Assembly (NCBI GenBank): GCA_964454685.1
Contig: CAYVTZ010000014.1
Span: forward strand, 1-64,000
Length of the DNA stretch: 64,000 nt
Direction: 5' to 3'
From: CAYVTZ01 sp964454685
GTDB lineage: Bacteria; Bacillota; Clostridia; Christensenellales; Christensenellaceae
Each line of letters begins with the position of its first letter. Within the stretch, counting starts at the first letter, position 1. Position numbers and translations under genes: made by a program. The notes beneath the pieces are model-generated. The model searched no databases, was not told the DNA's origin, and saw nothing but the letters and a program-made list of their open reading frames with translations. Below, piece by piece: positions 32,663 through 41,609 of the stretch.

Positions 32663-34074
32663 AAAAGCTGCGGGAGATCCGGCGTATGCTGGAACAAAAA
32701 CATATGAGCGCAGTGGAATGGACGCAGGAGTGCATCACGCGGATGCGGCGCAAGGAGAGCGAAATCGGGGCGCTGCTGGCGACGGATTTTGACGCGGCGC
32801 TGCAACGTGCGGCAAGCATCGATAAACGGCGTTTGCGCGGTGATGCGCTGGGTGCGTTGGCGGGCATCCCCTATATTGCCAAGGATAATATTTGTACGCG
32901 AGGTTTGGCGACGACGGCGGGTTCAAGGATGTTGGAAGGGCATTTGCCACTCTATGACGCGGCGGCGGTGGAGCGGTTGCGCGCGGAGGACGCTTTACTG
33001 CTGGCTAAGGGAAACATGGACGAATTTGCCATGGGATCGTCTACCGAGCATTCCGCTTTCCGGCTGACGCGCAATCCGTTGGATGCGACTCGTGTGCCGG
33101 GCGGCTCGTCCGGCGGAAGCGCAGCGGCGGTGTGTGCGGGTTATGTGCCATTTGCGTTGGGATCGGATACGGGCGGCTCGGTGCGGCAGCCTGCCGCATA
33201 TTGCGGGCTGGTGGGGGTGAAGCCCTGCTATGGGAGCGTATCGCGCTATGGGTTGATCGCGTTTGCAAGTTCACTGGATCAGATTGGTGTTTTAGCAGGA
33301 GATGTGCGGGATGCGGCAGAGGTTTTGCGTGTGATTGCCAAACGGGATGCGCGGGATGCGACCTGCCACGGCGCATTGGTGGAACCGTTGCCGGAGGAGC
33401 CGCGCTCCCTGCACGATGTGACCTTTTGCGTGCCGGAAGGGCTTGCAGCGACGCAAGTGCAGCCGGAAATCCTGCACAGCTTTCAGGAGGCACTTGCGCG
33501 GATACAGCAGAATGGAGCGCATGTGGAATGCGTTCGGCATCCAGACTGGCAACAGGTGCTGGCGGCATATTGTCTGCTTTCCAGTGCGGAGTGTTGCTCA
33601 AACCTTGCGCGGTATGACGGGATACGCTACGGCGCTTGTGCGCAGGGAGACACGCTGGAGGAGCAATATCAAAATACGCGCTCCCAAGGCTTCGGGAAGG
33701 AAGTGAAGCGGCGCATTTTGCTGGGAAACTATGTGCTGCGCGCCGAGCATTTTGAGCAATATTACCAAAAGGCTGCGGCGATGCGCAATCGATTGCGCGT
33801 GGAATATGAGAAATGGTTTGAACGCGCGGATGCGCTGCTGCTGCCTACTACGATGCAAACGGCATTTCGTTTTGGAGAAAAGGACGAACCGATGCGGATG
33901 TACGAAACCGACCTATTCACCATTCCGGCGAATCTGACGGGGCATTGTGCGCTTTCGATGCCCTGCGGACGGGATCATGCGGGGCTGCCTATTGGCTTGC
34001 AAATCGTTGCGCGGGATGAGAATACGCTTTTGCGGATTGCCTTGGCAGTGGAAGCGTCGGGAGGCACGACATGA
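32659..34074 (+). CDS. gatA: Asp/Glu-tRNA amidotransferase subunit A
   Basis: A 471-residue amidase-signature subunit that releases ammonia from glutamine. The catalytic Ser-Ser-Lys set is visible: Lys in GIPYIAKDNICTRG, Ser in GGSVRQPAAYCGLVG, and Ser in PGGSSGGSAAAV. The C-terminal region PCGRDHAGLPIGLQIVA is typical. It overlaps gatC and gatB by 4 bases each. Confidence 0.95.
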   Translation: MKKLREIRRMLEQKHMSAVEWTQECITRMRRKESEIGALLATDFDAALQRAASIDKRRLRGDALGALAGIPYIAKDNICTRGLATTAGSRMLEGHLPLYDAAAVERLRAEDALLLAKGNMDEFAMGSSTEHSAFRLTRNPLDATRVPGGSSGGSAAAVCAGYVPFALGSDTGGSVRQPAAYCGLVGVKPCYGSVSRYGLIAFASSLDQIGVLAGDVRDAAEVLRVIAKRDARDATCHGALVEPLPEEPRSLHDVTFCVPEGLAATQVQPEILHSFQEALARIQQNGAHVECVRHPDWQQVLAAYCLLSSAECCSNLARYDGIRYGACAQGDTLEEQYQNTRSQGFGKEVKRRILLGNYVLRAEHFEQYYQKAAAMRNRLRVEYEKWFERADALLLPTTMQTAFRFGEKDEPMRMYETDLFTIPANLTGHCALSMPCGRDHAGLPIGLQIVARDENTLLRIALAVEASGGTT

Positions 34075-35504
34075 ATGAATGGGAGGCTGTGGCCGGGCTG
34101 GAAGTGCACGTAGAGCTGCGCACGCAAAGTAAGATTTTTTGCGGCTGCAAAAATGAATTTGGCGCGGCGCCCAACACACAGGTGTGTCCGGTGTGTCTTG
34201 GTATGCCGGGGTCACTGCCTGCTTTGAACGAGCGCGCGGTGGAGTACGGCGCGAAGGCGGGCATGGCGCTGGGTTGCGATGTGATGACGTATTCGCGTTT
34301 TGATCGCAAGCATTATTTTTACCCAGACCTTGCCAAGGCATATCAAATTACACAGGCGCAGTTTCCGCTGTGCAGAGATGGAGTGGTGCGGCTGGAGGCG
34401 GGAGAAATTGGCGTTGAACGCATCCATCTGGAAGAGGACGCAGGCAAGCTGACGCACACGGAGGATGCAACGCTGGTGGACTATAACCGCGGCGGCGTAC
34501 CGCTCATCGAGATTGTAACGCGCCCTGATTTTCGCTCGGGGGAGCAGATCGCGCAGTTTTTGCGGCATGTGCAGCAAACCATGCAGTTTTTAGGGGTTTC
34601 GGACTGCAAAATGCAGGAAGGCTCTTTGCGTTGCGATCTGAATCTGTCTGTGCGCAGGCGGGGCAGCGAGGGGATGTCGGAGCGAACGGAAATCAAAAAT
34701 ATCGGGAGCATCTCGCTGGCAGCGCTGGCATTTGAGCAGGAATGTAAGCGGCAGATCGAGATTTATGAGCGCGGCGGAAGCGTACAACGTGAGACGCGGA
34801 GACTGGATGAAGCCACGGGAGAAAGTGTGCTGCTGCGCAAAAAAGAGCAGTTTTGGGATTATCTTTTTTTTCCGGAGCCGGACTTGCCGCCCGTATGGTT
34901 GAACGAGGAAAAAATGGTGCAGTGGCGAAACGAATTGCCGGAAACAGCACTGCAAAAGCGAGAACGGTATCAGGCGCAGTACGGGCTGTCCAATTATGAT
35001 GCACAGGCGCTTACAGCGACGCGGGAGACTGCGCAGTATTTTGAAGCGTGCGTGGCGCTGCATGCGGATGCAAAGACGGTGTGTAATTATATCATAGGCG
35101 ATCTTGCGGCATTACGCAAAGAGTCGGACATGCAGCCGGAGCAGAACCCCGTTCCGCCGCAGATGCTGGTGGAATTAATCACGTTGGTGCAAGAACAGAA
35201 AATCAGCATTGCGGCATCCAAAACGGCGTTGCGCGCGTTGTTTATGCACGGGGGCGTGGTACAGGACACCGTGGATCGGCTGCGGCTGTGGCAGCAGAGT
35301 GATGCGAAGGAGCTGCGGGATATCGTCTGCGCAGTGCTCAACGAGCAGAAGCAAGCGGCAGCGGATGTGAGAGCCGGCAAGCAGAATGCGGTAAAATATT
35401 TGATGGGTCAAGTGATGAAACAGACGGGCGGACGCGCGAATCCGCAGGTGGTCATGGAATTGATAGAAATGGAGCTAACCAATGAAACAGGGAAAACTGA
35501 GTAA
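34071..35504 (+). CDS. gatB: Asp/Glu-tRNA amidotransferase subunit B
   Basis: A 477-residue kinase/transamidase subunit that phosphorylates the tRNA-bound carboxylate and uses ammonia from GatA. Signatures are EAVAGLEVHVELRTQSKIFCGC, CPVCLGMPGSLPALN and HYFYPDLAKAYQITQ in the cradle domain, plus DLNLSVRR, with helical and YqeY-like tail domains at the C-terminus. The zinc-site cysteines are present. The last 23 bases overlap the next gene. Confidence 0.95.
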   Translation: MNEWEAVAGLEVHVELRTQSKIFCGCKNEFGAAPNTQVCPVCLGMPGSLPALNERAVEYGAKAGMALGCDVMTYSRFDRKHYFYPDLAKAYQITQAQFPLCRDGVVRLEAGEIGVERIHLEEDAGKLTHTEDATLVDYNRGGVPLIEIVTRPDFRSGEQIAQFLRHVQQTMQFLGVSDCKMQEGSLRCDLNLSVRRRGSEGMSERTEIKNIGSISLAALAFEQECKRQIEIYERGGSVQRETRRLDEATGESVLLRKKEQFWDYLFFPEPDLPPVWLNEEKMVQWRNELPETALQKRERYQAQYGLSNYDAQALTATRETAQYFEACVALHADAKTVCNYIIGDLAALRKESDMQPEQNPVPPQMLVELITLVQEQKISIAASKTALRALFMHGGVVQDTVDRLRLWQQSDAKELRDIVCAVLNEQKQAAADVRAGKQNAVKYLMGQVMKQTGGRANPQVVMELIEMELTNETGKTE

Positions 35505-36468
35505 CGCAAAGCTGTCCGAGGTGGTGTTCAGCAAAATTGTTCCCCAAAACGCGGATACGGTGGTGGGTGCGGGCGTAGGAGAGGATTGCTGTGCGGTTCG
35601 CTTGCAGGACGGTTTGTGCGTTGTATCGACCGACCCGATCACAGGGGCAACGGAGAATTGCGGCAGTCTTGCCGTGCATATCAATGCCAACGATATCGCA
35701 GCGGCCGGCGCACAGCCTATTGCGGCACTGGTGACATTGCTGATTCCGGTGGACGCACAGGAATCGCAAATTGCGGCGACCATGAATGAACTGGCGCAAA
35801 CCGCGCAGAGCATGGGCATTGACATCATTGGCGGACACACGGAAATCACGGAAGCGGTGCGGCGCATCGTCGTATCCGTGACGATGATCGGCAAGCCGGT
35901 GGCGCAGGGAAAGATGTTCCGCAGTGTGGACATGCGCGCGGGCGACGACATCATTATGACAAAATACGCGGGACTGGAAGGCACCGCCATTCTAGCATCC
36001 GACCATGCGGCGCAGCTTAGCGGAATTTTAACGCTGGACGATATGCAGCAGGTGGCGGAGGCGAAGGCGAGTTTGAGCGTTGTACCGGAAGGATTGATCG
36101 CGGCGCGCATCGACGGAGTAAGCGCCATGCACGACATCACCGAGGGCGGTGTGATTGGCGCACTGCATGAGATGTGCGATGCGGCGGGCGTGGGCGCGCT
36201 GGTAAACCTTTCGCGTGTTCCGGTGCTGCCTGTGACCGAGCGAATCTGCGCCTATTACGGATTAGACGTGATGGGGCTGATTTCCAGTGGCAGCATGATC
36301 ATTTGCGCGGCTGATGGTGCGGCGGTGTGCGATGCGCTGGCAAACAGCGGAATCATGGCGACCATCATCGGGCATGTGGAGGGAGAGCGCGTTCGGGATG
36401 CGAAGACGGGGCAGATCATCACACCCTACGATGCGGACGAGCTTTATAAGGCAAGCGGCGATCCGTAA
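35482..36468 (+). CDS. AIR-synthase/HypE-like family protein
   Basis: A 328-residue protein of the PurM/HypE/ThiL/SelD superfamily. The N-terminal ATP-binding half has VGAGVGEDCCAVRL, VVSTDPITGATENCGSLAVHINANDIAAAGAQP and GGHTEITEAV. The C-terminal AIRS_C domain has ITEGGVIGALHEMCDAAGVGA. The HypE C-terminal PRIC-type cysteine end is absent, so it is not a standard [NiFe]-hydrogenase maturase. ThiL is less likely by length and motif order. An ATP-dependent activation reaction is expected; the substrate is unknown. GGAG lies 7 bases before the ATG, and it overlaps gatB by 23 bases, so it is translated with the amidotransferase. Confidence 0.75.
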   Translation: MKQGKLSNAKLSEVVFSKIVPQNADTVVGAGVGEDCCAVRLQDGLCVVSTDPITGATENCGSLAVHINANDIAAAGAQPIAALVTLLIPVDAQESQIAATMNELAQTAQSMGIDIIGGHTEITEAVRRIVVSVTMIGKPVAQGKMFRSVDMRAGDDIIMTKYAGLEGTAILASDHAAQLSGILTLDDMQQVAEAKASLSVVPEGLIAARIDGVSAMHDITEGGVIGALHEMCDAAGVGALVNLSRVPVLPVTERICAYYGLDVMGLISSGSMIICAADGAAVCDALANSGIMATIIGHVEGERVRDAKTGQIITPYDADELYKASGDP

Positions 36469-36502
36469 AAATAAATTTGTGGTTAAGTTTCCATATTTGA
36501 AT

Positions 36503-36508
36503 TATAAT
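36503..36508 (+). promoter_or_regulatory. TATAAT -10 before the chemoreceptor
   Basis: A consensus TATAAT (36503-36508) without a convincing -35. It lies about 100 bases upstream of the chemoreceptor start. Confidence 0.4.
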
Positions 36509-36546
36509 AAAGGTAGAAGAATCATATTAAACGTGCGAAACAAATG

Positions 36547-36570
36547 GGAGCGGCCGTAAGCGTCCGCTCC
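36547..36570 (+). promoter_or_regulatory. Leader hairpin before the chemoreceptor
   Basis: GGAGCGG (36547-36553) pairs with CCGCTCC (36564-36570). No T-run follows, so a role in mRNA stability or translation is more likely than termination. Confidence 0.35.
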
Positions 36571-36608
36571 GATGCGAATCAACACGAAGAGCATAAGGAG
36601 TATATCAC

Positions 36609-38309
36609 ATGAATCATCAATCGCTGGATCATCTTCCACTTAAGAAAAAGATCAGCAAGACGGTCAATTTTTTTCTGATCTTAATTGCCATCGTTTCGGG
36701 ACTGGCGGGCGCGTTTGGGCTTGTTAAGGTGTTTGTACTGGATCAGTACATTTATGAGCAACGCACGATGCCATACGTCAACGCGTCGCAGATGGTGGAG
36801 AACGTTTTGAAGGTTTCTTCCTATTTTGACATGGCGATTTTAGCCGGGGATGATGTGCAGCAGATTGCGGAATATCAACAGATGACCGAAGAAGCCAATG
36901 CGCAGACGCAGGTCTTGATGGAGGAATTTAAGGCGTATGATCTGCCCGCGGGTGTGGTGGAGGAATTTGATCAGGCGCAGACGCTGTTCCAGACGACGTT
37001 GCAGCCGGCATCGCAAGAAATCTTCACGATATTAAAGCAGGGCGACATTGCGCAGGCGGAGCAGTATATGGATGCTACCGATGTGAAACTGGGCGAGATG
37101 ATCGATCATTTTAAAAACAGTCAGATCAACATGCTTGCCTCGATGAACGAGACGTCAGAGCTGTTCCGGCAGATGACCATTATCTTTATTGCATTTATCC
37201 TGCTTGTGTTTGTCGTCGGGATCGTTGTGAGTATTAAAAAGAGCAAGGCGTTTCGCAGATCGCTTTCAAGGCCGATTCAGCTCATGTCGGAAATTTCGAC
37301 GCAGATTGGCAAGAGCGGGAATTTGAACATCGATGCGGACACGATGCAGGAGCTGCAATTTCTCGCGCAGCGCAAGGATGAGCTGGGCGCCACATCCGCC
37401 GCTTTTCTTGCGCTGGTGAGCAGCCTCAAGACCAACAGCGATATTTTATCCGGCGCGGCGAGCGGAGACTTTACGAGATCGGTACATTTGCTTTCCGAGC
37501 AGGATCATGTTGGAATCAGCATACAAAACATGCAGCGCCAGCTTTCGAAGCTGATCGCGCGGGTGAATTCATCCAGCCAGACGGTGACGCAAAGCTCTGA
37601 AATCGTGGCGCAGTCCAGCCAGAGTATTGCGCAAAATGCGACGGAGCAGGCGGGCATCGTGGAGCAGATTTCCACGGCGGTTTCAACGATTTCGGAAAAA
37701 ATAAACGCTACCGGCGAGAATATCTTACAATCGCAGCACATCAGCAAGCAAACGCTGTCAGATGCAAACCGCTGTAACAGCCTGATGCGTGATATGATTG
37801 ACGCGATGCAGCTCATTGCACGGCAATCGCACGAGATCAACAAAATCATCACGACGATTGACGGGATCGCATTCCAAACAAATATTCTGGCGCTCAATGC
37901 GTCCGTGGAGGCGGCGCGTGCAGGGGAAGCCGGAAAAGGGTTTGCGGTGGTCGCCGAGGAAGTGCGAGAGCTGTCTGCAAAGGTGACACAAGCAGCAAAG
38001 GAGACAGAGCGCTTGATTTCAGGCTCGATGAGCAGCGTGGATTCCGGTGTGGCACTGGCGCAGGATGCGGCGGAGTCGATCGGGAACATTGTGGGGGGCA
38101 TTGAGGACGTGGCGAAGTATTCGGATGAGATCGCGCAGCATTCCACAGAGCAGCGTGACGGAATCCGTGCAATCCGCACAGATGTGGAGCGTTTCTCCGA
38201 CTTTGTGGCGGAGAATGCGGCGACATCACAAGAGAGCTCGGGAATCAGCGCTGAACTGGAAGAACAGGTGAATGCGCTAAGAGCGATCGTATCCGAGTTT
38301 CGGATCTAG
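36609..38309 (+). CDS. Methyl-accepting chemotaxis protein
   Basis: A 566-residue chemoreceptor. Membrane helix 1 is at about residues 19-41 and helix 2 at about 194-215, enclosing a four-helix-bundle sensor of about 150 residues rich in Gln/Glu/Ala. A HAMP-like linker and a long cytoplasmic coiled coil follow. The hairpin tip carries the conserved CheA/CheW-binding stretch IDGIAFQTNILALNASVEAARAGEAGKGFAVVAEEVR. Ligand unknown. AAGGAG lies 8 bases before the ATG. No che or flagellar gene is in the window. It sits between two housekeeping operons with its own probable promoter. Confidence 0.93.
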   Translation: MNHQSLDHLPLKKKISKTVNFFLILIAIVSGLAGAFGLVKVFVLDQYIYEQRTMPYVNASQMVENVLKVSSYFDMAILAGDDVQQIAEYQQMTEEANAQTQVLMEEFKAYDLPAGVVEEFDQAQTLFQTTLQPASQEIFTILKQGDIAQAEQYMDATDVKLGEMIDHFKNSQINMLASMNETSELFRQMTIIFIAFILLVFVVGIVVSIKKSKAFRRSLSRPIQLMSEISTQIGKSGNLNIDADTMQELQFLAQRKDELGATSAAFLALVSSLKTNSDILSGAASGDFTRSVHLLSEQDHVGISIQNMQRQLSKLIARVNSSSQTVTQSSEIVAQSSQSIAQNATEQAGIVEQISTAVSTISEKINATGENILQSQHISKQTLSDANRCNSLMRDMIDAMQLIARQSHEINKIITTIDGIAFQTNILALNASVEAARAGEAGKGFAVVAEEVRELSAKVTQAAKETERLISGSMSSVDSGVALAQDAAESIGNIVGGIEDVAKYSDEIAQHSTEQRDGIRAIRTDVERFSDFVAENAATSQESSGISAELEEQVNALRAIVSEFRI

Positions 38310-38331
38310 CGAAGTGTTACAGATTAAAATT

Positions 38332-38360
38332 TTGACTGCGCAGTGAATTTCTGCTATACT
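38332..38360 (+). promoter_or_regulatory. Promoter of the yicC-remA-gmk operon
   Basis: TTGACT (38332-38337), 17 bases, TATACT (38355-38360). It is close to consensus and ahead of a long co-directional operon. Confidence 0.75.
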
Positions 38361-38403
38361 ATTATGATGTAATTTGACTGAGGAAAAGCGGGAGGAAATC
38401 GCA

Positions 38404-39279
38404 TTGAAGAGTATGACAGGCTTTGGGAAAAGCGAAATTGCCATAGACGGCAGAAAACTGCGCATTGAGATTAAAACGGTCAACCATCGTTTTCTGGACA
38501 TCAGCGTGCGCCAGCCCCGTTTTTTAATGCAAATGGAAGAATATATCCGCAAATGTGTGAAGGAGCGCCTTGCGCGCGGACGGGTAGAGCTGTTTATCAA
38601 CTATGCTTCGGAGCGCGACGATTCCAAAAAGGTCGTAGTGGACTTGCCGCTGATTACAGCGTACAAGGATGCGGCACGGCGCATTGCGGAAGCGACGGGT
38701 GTGGAGGACGATTTGACGGCGGCGCGGCTGATGCGGCTGCCGGACGCGGTCAACTATGAAGAAGAAGAGATGACCGAAGAAATGCTAAAAGAACTGGTGG
38801 ATGTGAACCTGACGCATGCGCTGGATGAACTGATTGCGGCGCGCACACGCGAGGGCGCGGAACTGAAAAAGGATATTGTTTATCGGTTGAATCTGCTGAT
38901 TGAACTTGCGCAGAGCATCAAAAGCAGGGAGCATACCGTGGTGGCGGACTACAAAAAGCGCCTTGAGGATCGGATGGCGGAACTGCTGGACGGTGCGGAG
39001 GTGGACGCGCAGCGCATTGCGCAAGAAGTTGCGTTTTATGCGGATCGCTGCAACATCACGGAAGAACTGGTGCGCATACAAAGCCACGTGCAGCATTTTT
39101 TGGATTCGACCACGCAAGATGGCGCGCAAGGCAGGAACATGGACTTTATTGTGCAGGAGCTGAACCGCGAATTTAACACGATTGGATCAAAATCGCAGGA
39201 TCAAGACATCACGCAGGCGGTCATTGTCGCAAAAGGCGAAATTGAGAAGATTCGCGAACAGATACAAAATATAGAATAA
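38404..39279 (+). CDS. YicC family endoribonuclease-like protein
   Basis: A 291-residue YicC/YloC family protein. The N-terminus MKSMTGFGKSEI and the C-terminal DUF1732 end TIGSKSQDQDITQAVIVAKGEIEKIREQIQNIE are diagnostic. Members have been reported as endoribonucleases affecting small-RNA turnover. The start is the TTG at 38404, with GGGAGG 8 bases upstream; this gives the standard N-terminus, whereas the frame opening at 38374 would not. First gene of the operon with remA, gmk, rpoZ and coaBC. Confidence 0.9.
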   Translation: MKSMTGFGKSEIAIDGRKLRIEIKTVNHRFLDISVRQPRFLMQMEEYIRKCVKERLARGRVELFINYASERDDSKKVVVDLPLITAYKDAARRIAEATGVEDDLTAARLMRLPDAVNYEEEEMTEEMLKELVDVNLTHALDELIAARTREGAELKKDIVYRLNLLIELAQSIKSREHTVVADYKKRLEDRMAELLDGAEVDAQRIAQEVAFYADRCNITEELVRIQSHVQHFLDSTTQDGAQGRNMDFIVQELNREFNTIGSKSQDQDITQAVIVAKGEIEKIREQIQNIE

Positions 39280-39291
39280 TGAGGTAAAACA

Positions 39292-39555
39292 ATGGCTGTA
39301 AGCCTGATTAACATTGGATTTGGGAATGTGATTTCGGCGAACCGCGTGGTGGCGATCGTAAGCCCGGAGTCTGCGCCCATCAAACGCATTGTGACGGAAG
39401 CGCGTGCAAAGGGTATGCTGATTGACGCGACATACGGACGCAGAACGCGCGCCGTTGCCATCATGAACAGCGATCACGTGGTGCTGTGCGCGGTGCAGCC
39501 GGAGACCGTGGCGCACCGGATCATTGCAAGCGACCACGAGGAGGATAACGCATGA
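39292..39555 (+). CDS. RemA-like DNA-binding regulator (DUF370)
   Basis: An 87-residue DUF370/RemA protein, starting MAVSLINIGFGNVISANRVVAIV and containing the conserved ARAKGMLIDATYGRRTRAVAIM. RemA in Bacillus is a DNA-binding activator of matrix and osmoprotection genes that forms ring-shaped oligomers. The position between yicC and gmk is conserved in Bacillota. GAGG precedes the ATG by 7 bases, and it overlaps gmk in an ATGA junction. Confidence 0.9.
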   Translation: MAVSLINIGFGNVISANRVVAIVSPESAPIKRIVTEARAKGMLIDATYGRRTRAVAIMNSDHVVLCAVQPETVAHRIIASDHEEDNA

Positions 39556-40121
39556 TGAATGGACGGTTGTATGTGGTTTCCGGCCCTTCCGGATGTGGAA
39601 AGGGTACCGTGATCGGAGCGCTGCTTCAAGAAGTACAAGGGCTGGAGCTTTCCATTTCCTGCACCACACGCAGCCCGCGTGATGGGGATATTGAGGGTGT
39701 AACCTACTACTTCAAGACAGAGCAGGAATTTTTAGACATGATTGAGCAGGGCGCTTTTTTGGAGTATGAGCAGGTTTATGCGGGGCGATATTACGGAACG
39801 CCCAAGGAAATCGTACTGCGCAAGCTGGACGAAGGCACGGATATGCTGCTGGAAATCGACGTATATGGCGCGCTGAAAGTGAAAGAGAATTTTCCCGATG
39901 CGGTGTTGATCTACATTATGCCGCCTTCCAGGGAAATTTTGCTGCAGCGTTTACGCGGCAGGGGCACAGAGACGGAAGAGCAGATACAAATGCGCTTTGC
40001 AAAATCCGAAGAAGAGATGGAGCAGGCGAGAAAATATGACCACGTTATTGTCAACGATGTGTTGCGCGACGCGGTTGATCAAGTGAAAGCGATTATGAGA
40101 AAGAGCGAGGAGAAAATATGA
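39552..40121 (+). CDS. gmk: Guanylate kinase
   Basis: A 189-residue kinase that phosphorylates GMP to GDP. P-loop VSGPSGCGKGTV, the GMP-binding SCTTRSPRDGDIEGVTYYF, and the lid region RLRGRGTETEEQIQMRF. GGAGG lies 7 bases before the ATG at 39552; a second ATG follows directly. It overlaps rpoZ by 4 bases. Confidence 0.95.
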   Translation: MMNGRLYVVSGPSGCGKGTVIGALLQEVQGLELSISCTTRSPRDGDIEGVTYYFKTEQEFLDMIEQGAFLEYEQVYAGRYYGTPKEIVLRKLDEGTDMLLEIDVYGALKVKENFPDAVLIYIMPPSREILLQRLRGRGTETEEQIQMRFAKSEEEMEQARKYDHVIVNDVLRDAVDQVKAIMRKSEEKI

Positions 40122-40324
40122 TTCATTTAGAACTCAATGATCTGTTGGCAAAGGTGGACTGCCGTTATACGCTGATTGTAGAGGCAGCGAAGCGCGCGCG
40201 TCAACTGATTGACGGGGCGCAGCCGTTGACGGAAAAGGTTGATCCCAACCCCGTTTCTCAAGCGGTAAACGAGATTTTGGACAACAAAGTAACCTTTATT
40301 CGCGTTTCGGACGGAATTAAATAA
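40118..40324 (+). CDS. rpoZ: RNA polymerase subunit omega
   Basis: A 68-residue omega subunit, which assists folding of the beta-prime subunit. The pattern NDLLAKVDCRYTLIVEAAKRARQL followed by NPVSQAVNEILDNKVTF is typical. GAGGAG lies 5 bases before the ATG. coaBC starts 1 base after the stop. Confidence 0.93.
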   Translation: MIHLELNDLLAKVDCRYTLIVEAAKRARQLIDGAQPLTEKVDPNPVSQAVNEILDNKVTFIRVSDGIK

Positions 40325-40325
40325 C

Positions 40326-41519
40326 ATGTTGGATGGTCTGCATGTGCTGGTGGGCGTGACCGGCGGAATCGCTGCGTACAAGACGGCGATGCTGGTCAGT
40401 TTACTGAAAAAGGCGGGAGCGGACGTGCATGTCGTTATGACGGAAGCGGCGACGCGGTTTGTTGCGCCGCTTACGTTCGAGACCATGAGTGGGAATCCCG
40501 TTGCGATAGATACTTTTTCGCGCGAGGTACCGTGGGAAGTGGAACATATTTCGCTTGCAAAGCAGGCTGATTTGGCTATTGTTGCGCCGGCAACGGCAAA
40601 CACGATTGCCAAGCTGGCTTATGGCATTGCGGACAATATGCTAACGACAACGCTGCTGGCATACAAAAAAAAGCTGTACCTTGCACCCGCAATGAATACG
40701 GCAATGCTGGAGCATCCGGCGACGCAGCAGAACATCAAAACGCTTGTGGAGCGCGGCGCAGGTGTGATTGCGCCGGACAGCGGGCTGTTAGCTTGCGGTG
40801 ATATCGGCAGCGGCCGCATGGCCGAACCACAGGAAATTTTCAATTACATTTGGGCAGATTTGACATCTGTCAAGGATTTAGAGGGCAAGAGAGTCTTAAT
40901 CACTGCCGGACCCACACGTGAGGCGATTGATCCTGTGCGCTATTTGACCAATCGCTCTTCGGGGAAGATGGGCTATGCGCTGGCAACGGCCGCGAGGAAC
41001 CGCGGCGCGCAGGTGACGCTGATCTCCGGTCCAGTTTCCATGCAGTCGCCCGGTGGTGTGACGCTGGTCAGCGTGGAGAGTGCGCGGCAGATGTACGATA
41101 TGGTGATGCACCACAAAGGTGATCAGGATATCATTATCATGAGCGCGGCGGTGGCAGACTACACCCCCAGAACGGTCAGCGATCAGAAAATCAAAAAGCA
41201 GGACGCTGCTGTGATTGAACTGGAAAAAACGACGGATATCCTGCGCGAACTGGGAGCGCAAAAGCACTGCTATCTTGCGGGCTTTGCTGCCGAAACACAG
41301 AGGTTGGAGCAGTATGCAAAAGATAAACTAGAGAAGAAGAATTTAGACATGATTATCGCAAATGATGTGTCGGATTCCTCCATCGGCTTTGACAGCGAAC
41401 AAAATGCCGTAACGATTTACAAGCGGGATGGTGGGAGTGTTCATGTTTCGCGCCGTTCCAAGCTGGAAGTGGCGGATCGGATTTTGGATGAGATCGTGAG
41501 AGAAAGCCAACCGAAATAG
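40326..41519 (+). CDS. coaBC: Bifunctional PPC decarboxylase / phosphopantothenate-cysteine ligase
   Basis: A 397-residue CoaBC that makes 4'-phosphopantetheine for coenzyme A. The N-terminal flavoprotein decarboxylase (VGVTGGIAAYKTA, PAMNTAMLEHPATQQN, with CoaC's substrate Asn in PAMN) occupies about residues 1-180. The C-terminal CoaB ligase (VLITAGPTREAIDPVRYLTNRSSGKMGYALA, then AAVADYTP) follows. It is translated directly after rpoZ. A small AGCG/CGCT hairpin with T6 (41520-41538) follows the stop and could reduce read-through into priA. Confidence 0.94.
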   Translation: MLDGLHVLVGVTGGIAAYKTAMLVSLLKKAGADVHVVMTEAATRFVAPLTFETMSGNPVAIDTFSREVPWEVEHISLAKQADLAIVAPATANTIAKLAYGIADNMLTTTLLAYKKKLYLAPAMNTAMLEHPATQQNIKTLVERGAGVIAPDSGLLACGDIGSGRMAEPQEIFNYIWADLTSVKDLEGKRVLITAGPTREAIDPVRYLTNRSSGKMGYALATAARNRGAQVTLISGPVSMQSPGGVTLVSVESARQMYDMVMHHKGDQDIIIMSAAVADYTPRTVSDQKIKKQDAAVIELEKTTDILRELGAQKHCYLAGFAAETQRLEQYAKDKLEKKNLDMIIANDVSDSSIGFDSEQNAVTIYKRDGGSVHVSRRSKLEVADRILDEIVRESQPK

Positions 41520-41538
41520 AGCGGTGAAACGCTTTTTT
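41520..41538 (+). terminator. Weak hairpin with T-run after coaBC
   Basis: AGCG (41520-41523) and CGCT (41530-41533) with GTGAAA between, running into T6. The stem is only 4 base pairs, so it is probably a partial terminator at best. Confidence 0.25.
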
Positions 41539-41609
41539 GCAGGATCGGGAGTGGTGTTGCTTTTAGTGATTGGCTGGCAAAACGCACGCCGTGGTGTGGA
41601 GGATATCAT

